From the NCBI GenBank assembly GCA_024398125.1, contig JAKSJO010000012.1, positions 1 to 64,000 of the forward strand: a stretch of DNA of 64,000 nucleotides, written 5' to 3'. The notes beneath the pieces were generated by a model that searched no databases, was not told the DNA's origin, and saw only the letters and a program-made list of their open reading frames with translations. The stretch is from Bacteroidales bacterium. GTDB taxonomy: Bacteria > Bacteroidota > Bacteroidia > Bacteroidales > UBA932. Of the stretch, positions 59,599-64,000 are shown in pieces. Both the position numbers and the translations under genes were made by a program. Numbering within the stretch: the stretch's first letter is position 1; the number at the start of each line of letters is the position of its first letter.

Positions 59599-62500
59599 AG
59601 AGTTCTTTGATTTTAGGGATTAATGTTACTTCCTCTTCGGTCATTCCGTAGAGGTCGTTGATTGCCTGCTGCTGTTCTGCTTTAAGCAATTCAAACTGAC
59701 GTTTCAGAGGGGTTACCCTTCTTGAATTATTTCCGGCAGCCGCAATTCTATCACCGAGGGAGATTAGTTTCTTCTGTCGCTCAACGATGTCATCATGTTT
59801 TGCGACTTCAACAGTATTTTCAAAATCGATCTTGTAGAAAGGGAGCTCACCATTGAATCGAGTACCACGAGAAATGAAATTACCTCTAAAGAAGTCTCCG
59901 TAAACAAGGCTGAACCATTCGGCTTGTACAGAATTCAACAAAGCCTGAACATAATAAATGCTGTAACTTACATCCTTTGGAAGTATGATAAGACTATAAC
60001 CTGCTGTTCCTCCAGCAGGTACAAATATTTGTTGCTTGTCAATAGCGTATTTATCTCCATTAGATAAGTTGCCAACAATTATCTTAATCGGTACATTACA
60101 ATCTGTTAGATTTTGACTTCTGCCATACCTATACCATTCCGTTTCAAGATTTTTATTACTACTCATCTTCCTATCCAACAACACTTCTTTGATGGACGTA
60201 AAATACTCCAATGCCTTAGGGTATTTACTTTGGAGTTTCTTCAAAGGAATCAAAGTAGCCTTATCGCCTTTGATAGTATATGGAAAAATCAAACGAGCAT
60301 TAATAACAACGCTGCGATAGGTATTCAGTTCTTCAAAACCTCTAGCGGTCTTATAGTAAGGACGGGTTATAGATTTTTCTATTGACCATTCTTTATTATT
60401 GTAGACGAAATAGTAGTAAACGTCATCCTCACGAGTAGGTTTAAATACATAAGCGTCACTTTTGCTTGTCTGTATGCCATTCGGATTAATTGAGCTTAAG
60501 TTAACAACTTCATTTAACGTCGTACTTTGGCTCTTTATTTTGTCAAATAGAATTTGTTGTTCGTCCGTTAGCAAATTCCATGATTCAGCCCCTAATATCG
60601 AAGATGTACGTTCGTAAAATTTACAGCCTTCTTTTCTTAATCTCCAGTCGTTGAGATTTTTAACATCGGCAAAGATAAAACTATTGTGGATGGCTTTCTC
60701 CAACACAAGGATACAAGTGTATGTTGTCTTACCCTTGAACACTTGATTGGCGCCAAAGAAAGTAAATGATTTCAATGCATGAAAACCATTAGGGTTAGCA
60801 CCAGTTATAAACTCGCGCAACTTGCACGCGGATTGAATCTTGATAAACTTGTTTGGTAGAATGTACCCAACCTTTCCGTTTTCTTTTAGTAGGTTGTAAG
60901 CCCTTTCTACAAACAAATAGTATTTGTCATACTGCTTATTTGTAGAAAAATAATGCTGAGGATAAATGGCATGTTCCTTGGGCGTAAAGACCTTGATGTC
61001 CTCTGTCTTCATGTACGGAGGATTGCCAATAATGTAGTCGAACTTGCGTTCTCCAAAGTCGAAGGGATTGATTTCTTCTGCTTGGTCAACTGGCACATCA
61101 GATGATTCGAGCAAACTATTTCCATAGAAGATGTTGTCATCAAGGTTTGGCAATACAGGATGGAATGACGCAATTGTTGAATCGTCTTCACCTTCAAGAA
61201 GTTTCAAAAGAAGACCAAACTTACAAGCTTCTACAGCATTGAAATCTTTGTCAACACCATAGATACAATTCATGAGTACGTTACGCTTAACCTCAAACTT
61301 TAGTTTGTATGTGTTTACGTCCGTTTGAATCAGTTTACTCTTGTCGTTTAACGTATAGAAGTCAACCAATGCGTCACAAAGAAGCTGGAATGTTTCTAGA
61401 AGGAATGCACCGGAACCACAAGCAATATCAGCACATTTCAAACTTAAAATCTGTTCGTCTGTCAGAAGTGCAATATTGTCCTTCATCGTCTGACGAAGAA
61501 TCTCACGTACAATGAAGTTCGGAGTAGTTACAATGTCTCTGTCCTCGTTCTCAGGTTTGTTTACAATGCTCAACTGACCATCAACAACAGCAAGCCTCTG
61601 CGAAAGGAAAATCTCATAAATCTTGCCGAGGATGTCGGACGAAAGTACTGCAAACGAATAAGGGCTTTGTGGGAAATAGAGCTCACGAATTATTGACCAA
61701 AATGAAGAGCTTACATTGTCAATGATTTCTGCTGATAGTTTTTCCTCGAAAAGACCTGAATTGTAGCGAGAGTCAGCTGCCTTGAACTTTGCAATCAGCT
61801 CCTGATGGCTGTTGTGGTCTGCAATTTGCAAGAGGCTTTGATAAGTTTCGATGTTTCTGTCTTCGCATACACGAAGGAATAGAATCTTGTTGATGTAGCT
61901 CTGAACCACATCACCAAGTTCGTCCATTTCGATTTCTGGGTTATTGCACAGAATTTCCTTGCCGAGCATCAAACGCCAGTCGTTGATTTGCTGCAAGAAG
62001 AGCTCATCAACCGATTTGTGATTCACGTTTGCTTCAATCTCACTCCACACCTCATCAAAGTGACCGGAGTACACAGATTCCTTGCCAAGGTACTCCAAAA
62101 GTTCCTCAGCTGCATCTTCGTAATCGGTGTATTTGTATTCGCGGACAATAGCTTTGACACGAGTATCGTTCTGCTCCACAGGGTAGGAGGTGTCATAAAT
62201 GTAAAGATGCTCGAAGTTGCTCAATACACTTATCTTCAACCCTGCCGTAAAGCCATAACGACGAACCTGCTTTGCTGGATCATCCTCACGCTCAATATGG
62301 ACACAGGGTTTCTTCGCTTCAAGGAAGAATTTACGTTCGCCAAAAAGACGGAAAGTGTAGTCTGGCTTCTTGGTATGAGAGGCTGCGGTTGCTTTCAACG
62401 GTTCCTCTAGCAAGACTTCACGCTCATTGGTGTTCTTGCCTGCAATATTGCGAATGTCCCATCCAAGAATCTCGAACAAGGGGTCAAGGAACTCGTTTCG

Positions 62501-62620
62501 CACCTGAGTTTCATTGTATCGCATTGAGCGATAAACATCCTTGCCATGTTCGTATTTCTCAACGAGGTTGCGTATTTTACTCTTTATTTCGCTTATCATA
62601 AAATTTTCATATAGTAACAT
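59585..62620 (-). CDS. Type IIG restriction-modification enzyme
   Basis: This 1011-residue protein combines cleavage, methylation and target recognition. An N-terminal PD-(D/E)xK nuclease has PD at 86-87 and EAK at 101-103 (KFFLEAKKP). The middle has SAM motif I DIACGSGAFLLE near 395 and NPPY near 530. The C-terminal third is a target-recognition domain with ELLKAEQQQAINDLYG-like coiled ends. This is the Eco57I-type layout. I use the ATG at 62620, which has AAAGG 8 nt upstream; an ATG at 62599 is an alternative. The island looks horizontally acquired. Confidence 0.9.
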   Translation of the reverse strand: MLLYENFMISEIKSKIRNLVEKYEHGKDVYRSMRYNETQVRNEFLDPLFEILGWDIRNIAGKNTNEREVLLEEPLKATAASHTKKPDYTFRLFGERKFFLEAKKPCVHIEREDDPAKQVRRYGFTAGLKISVLSNFEHLYIYDTSYPVEQNDTRVKAIVREYKYTDYEDAAEELLEYLGKESVYSGHFDEVWSEIEANVNHKSVDELFLQQINDWRLMLGKEILCNNPEIEMDELGDVVQSYINKILFLRVCEDRNIETYQSLLQIADHNSHQELIAKFKAADSRYNSGLFEEKLSAEIIDNVSSSFWSIIRELYFPQSPYSFAVLSSDILGKIYEIFLSQRLAVVDGQLSIVNKPENEDRDIVTTPNFIVREILRQTMKDNIALLTDEQILSLKCADIACGSGAFLLETFQLLCDALVDFYTLNDKSKLIQTDVNTYKLKFEVKRNVLMNCIYGVDKDFNAVEACKFGLLLKLLEGEDDSTIASFHPVLPNLDDNIFYGNSLLESSDVPVDQAEEINPFDFGERKFDYIIGNPPYMKTEDIKVFTPKEHAIYPQHYFSTNKQYDKYYLFVERAYNLLKENGKVGYILPNKFIKIQSACKLREFITGANPNGFHALKSFTFFGANQVFKGKTTYTCILVLEKAIHNSFIFADVKNLNDWRLRKEGCKFYERTSSILGAESWNLLTDEQQILFDKIKSQSTTLNEVVNLSSINPNGIQTSKSDAYVFKPTREDDVYYYFVYNNKEWSIEKSITRPYYKTARGFEELNTYRSVVINARLIFPYTIKGDKATLIPLKKLQSKYPKALEYFTSIKEVLLDRKMSSNKNLETEWYRYGRSQNLTDCNVPIKIIVGNLSNGDKYAIDKQQIFVPAGGTAGYSLIILPKDVSYSIYYVQALLNSVQAEWFSLVYGDFFRGNFISRGTRFNGELPFYKIDFENTVEVAKHDDIVERQKKLISLGDRIAAAGNNSRRVTPLKRQFELLKAEQQQAINDLYGMTEEEVTLIPKIKELYAAD

Positions 62621-62695
62621 GTGTACCTTTAAACTTTACACATACTTTGTAGAATATTTATTAACCGATTCTGCCTCATGCTGTGAGATAAAGCC

Positions 62696-62935
62696 TTACT
62701 CATTTACAGCCTTATCCACTTCCGAAAAATCCGGCCTTCTTACAAGTTCGGTGTAATCCACCTCGAGAAGCTCGGCTATCTGCAGCAGAACCTCCAATGT
62801 TGGCTGCGAATGGTTGTTGCACCACTTGCTCACGGTGGCAGGATCCTTGTCAAGCTGCTGGGCAAGCCATTTGCTGGTACGTTTCTTTTCGACCAACATA
62901 ACCTTAATTCTATTCAGGTCCCTTTGTTCCTTCAT
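62696..62935 (-). CDS. XRE-family helix-turn-helix regulator of the R-M operon
   Basis: This protein of about 79 residues is almost entirely one HTH domain: LNRIKVMLVEKKRTSKWLA, then DPATVSKWCNNHSQP with the recognition helix, then LLQIAELLEVDYTELVRRP. I start it at 62935 because relatives begin just before the LNRIK segment; other in-frame ATGs lie at 62941, 62947 and 62953. It is the first gene before the type IIG gene (75 bp gap) and probably acts like a controller protein, timing expression of the endonuclease. Two sets of palindromes lie at and upstream of its start. Confidence 0.88.
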   Translation of the reverse strand: MKEQRDLNRIKVMLVEKKRTSKWLAQQLDKDPATVSKWCNNHSQPTLEVLLQIAELLEVDYTELVRRPDFSEVDKAVNE

Positions 62936-63000
62936 GTACATGTACATCTTCATCTGGTTTATCCGCAAGATAGCGAAAAACAATAATAATCTATTAAAAA

Positions 63001-63027
63001 TTTCAATATATATTGAAAATATTCAAT
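63001..63027. promoter_or_regulatory. Overlapping palindromes, probable operator
   Basis: TTTCAATATATATTGAAA (63001-63018) is a perfect 18-bp palindrome. It is followed without a gap by a further TTCAAT, giving half-sites TTCAAT, ATTGAA and TTCAAT spaced by 4 bp each. The array lies about 70 bp upstream of the XRE gene start, where an autoregulatory controller would bind. Confidence 0.5.
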
Positions 63028-63108
63028 GCTTGCCTACATTAACTCGAATATTAATTATCAAATTGATGCGTCATGGTCCTATAGAGTATACTGCATTAAG
63101 ATGACACC

Positions 63109-63139
63109 TTTTGTTTGTAACTAAATATAGTTACATTTG
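63109..63139 (+). promoter_or_regulatory. Promoter of the HicB-like gene with built-in operator
   Basis: TTTTG at 63109-63113, an 18-bp spacer, and TACATTTG at 63132-63139 form a good promoter. A perfect inverted repeat TGTAACTA-AATA-TAGTTACA (63116-63135) fills the spacer and enters the -7 box, a typical repressor position. Transcription should begin near 63145, leaving a leader of about 65 nt with a 12-bp palindrome TCTACCGGTAGA (63156-63167). Confidence 0.7.
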
Positions 63140-63209
63140 CATCAAGAGTCTTGATTCTACCGGTAGATTCAGGTCTATATTGAGAATAACAGATTAAACG
63201 AACAATAGC

Positions 63210-63548
63210 ATGGGAGTCTTTAAGTATAAGGGATATTCCGGGTCTGTAGAATACAGCGAGAAAGATGATTGTCTTTTTGGCAGAGTTCTTGGAATGAACA
63301 AAGACTGCATATCGTATGAAGGACAGACTCTGGATGAACTGCGCAGGGATTTTGAAGGGGCCGTGGATGATTATCTCCTTATGTGCAAGAGCAAGGGAAT
63401 TGCGCCCCAGAAACCTTATTCTGGAACTTTGAATATAAGGATATCCCCGGAAACTCATGGCAAGATTGCTGAGATTGCCATGGTCAGAGGAATAACAATC
63501 AATGGTTTTATCAGGTCTGCATTGGAGAATGCGACCTCAAAGATTTAG
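63210..63548 (+). CDS. HicB-family protein without an adjacent HicA
   Basis: This 112-residue protein has the HicB partial RNase-H-like fold (KYKGYSGSVEYSEKDDCLFGRVLG, with DELRRDFEGAVDDYL) followed by a ribbon-helix-helix DNA-binding tail (LNIRISPETHGKIAEIAM). HicB normally neutralises the HicA mRNA interferase. No HicA frame is present on either side, so this is an orphan antitoxin-like regulator. The palindrome in its promoter suggests that it represses itself. Confidence 0.85.
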   Translation: MGVFKYKGYSGSVEYSEKDDCLFGRVLGMNKDCISYEGQTLDELRRDFEGAVDDYLLMCKSKGIAPQKPYSGTLNIRISPETHGKIAEIAMVRGITINGFIRSALENATSKI

Positions 63549-63550
63549 AA

Positions 63551-63901
63551 ATGGAAGAGAATACAAACAATCTGGAGAAATACCAGGAGCATTACTCGGA
63601 TGAGGGCTTCTGGGATAAACTGAAGAAGTTCGCCGTAAAGGCGGGCCAGGAAGTCGTGTACAACGCCCTCCTGCTCTATTATGCGCTGAAGGCGGAGACA
63701 ACGTCGCCGAAGGACAAGGTCAAGATACTCGGAGCCCTTGGATATCTTATCCTGCCGTTCGACCTCATTCCGGACGGAATTCCCATCGCCGGCTTTTCCG
63801 ATGACCTTGCCGCACTCGTTTTCATTGTTGGAGCAGTAGCCCAGAGCATCACCCCGCAGATAAAGCTCCAGGCCGCAGAAAAACTTAAGGAATGGTTCTA
63901 G
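63551..63901 (+). CDS. YkvA-family (DUF1232) membrane-associated protein
   Basis: This 116-residue protein contains the DUF1232 core: KDKVKILGALGYLILPFDLIPDGIP, with the conserved Y-x-x-x-P-x-D-x-I-P signature, followed by GFSDDLAAL and a hydrophobic helix. Members are small integral or peripheral membrane proteins of unknown function. It begins 2 bp after the HicB-like gene and overlaps the next frame by 10 bp, so the three are likely one operon. Confidence 0.9.
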   Translation: MEENTNNLEKYQEHYSDEGFWDKLKKFAVKAGQEVVYNALLLYYALKAETTSPKDKVKILGALGYLILPFDLIPDGIPIAGFSDDLAALVFIVGAVAQSITPQIKLQAAEKLKEWF

Positions 63902-64000
63902 ATACAGCAAAGATCGCGTCGATGACGGACGCGCTTGAGGGGCTTCTCGTAAAGTACTGTACCGAAGCCGAGGTTCTCGATTCCACGATGCTCGTGACCG
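63892..64000 (+). CDS. Unknown protein, partial (runs off the window)
   Basis: An open frame starts with ATG at 63892, overlaps the end of the YkvA gene by 10 bp and stays open for 36 codons to the window edge (it begins MVLDTAKIASMTDALEGLL). The overlap and codon use suggest a real gene. Too little is visible to name it. Confidence 0.55.
   Translation, partial: MVLDTAKIASMTDALEGLLVKYCTEAEVLDSTMLVT

Noticed and set aside
63020..63209. A HicA toxin gene upstream of the HicB-like gene
   Set aside because: No frame of 55-80 codons with a HicA-like sequence exists on either strand; the stretch holds only promoter and palindromes.
63096..63458. A 120-residue frame opposite the HicB-like gene
   Set aside because: It is a shadow of the HicB-like gene, which has a promoter, family motifs and a normal start.

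Overview
This window looks like the chromosome of an uncultivated gut-type member of the order Bacteroidales (Bacteroidota). The evidence is two SusC/SusD outer-membrane nutrient importers, several promoters of the Bacteroidota form (TTG, 19 bp, TAnnTTTG), few Shine-Dalgarno sequences, an S46 dipeptidyl-peptidase, an EF-G2-type factor with a G-S-D-D-F switch II, and an RsmA with NFPY instead of NLPY. Gene density is high. I saw no rRNA, tRNA, CRISPR array, transposase or prophage genes.

Layout. 1-2634 (-): the start of a ribosomal operon (rplC, rplD, rplW, rplB, rpsS cut by the edge) with its own promoter; rpsJ is not next to it. 2792-7681 (+): dacA (c-di-AMP synthesis), mutS2, a YraN nuclease-fold protein and manC. 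7819-9168: glutamate dehydrogenase. 9405-19692: two divergent SusC/SusD pairs separated by 563 bp of regulatory DNA. 19752-23745 (-): aspS and an EF-G2-like factor whose catalytic switch residues are missing. 23888-27718 (+): rnhB, a DPP7-type S46 peptidase and a Mrp-family ATPase. 27779-35824 (-): an outer-membrane barrel, rsmA, a YfhO membrane protein, a glycosyltransferase and mutS. 35896-36576: an OmpA-like lipoprotein. 36654-36794: a 141-bp palindromic element. 36830-44313 (-): three tandem sodium symporters, folA, thyA, galM and a thioredoxin-fold lipoprotein. 44414-47431: a HExxH / beta-propeller / barrel surface protein. 47457-49723 (-): ROK kinase and a GluP/FucP-type sugar permease. 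49754-51388 (-): a small membrane protein and a YeiH-type exporter. 51472-57356 (+): CpXC protein, galK, exported GH2 beta-galactosidase and an endonuclease/exonuclease/phosphatase. 57490-62935 (-): an AT-rich restriction-modification island (type IIG enzyme, second adenine methyltransferase, XRE regulator). 63210-64000 (+): an orphan HicB-like protein, a YkvA protein and the start of an unknown gene.

How the genes fit together. The GH2 enzyme, galactokinase, mutarotase, sugar permease and ROK kinase form a dispersed galactoside/glucose utilisation set. The S46 peptidase, glutamate dehydrogenase and possibly the SusC/SusD pairs (no glycoside hydrolase lies beside them) point to peptide and amino-acid feeding. 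The three symporters may add amino-acid uptake.

The most striking signal is the leader of the second SusC gene (14829-14983). It has a near-consensus promoter, an 18-codon leader peptide rich in Arg and Lys, a stem that closes around that peptide, an antiterminator segment just after its stop codon, and a strong intrinsic terminator, all before susC. That is the layout of ribosome-mediated transcription attenuation, here placed on a TonB-dependent importer.
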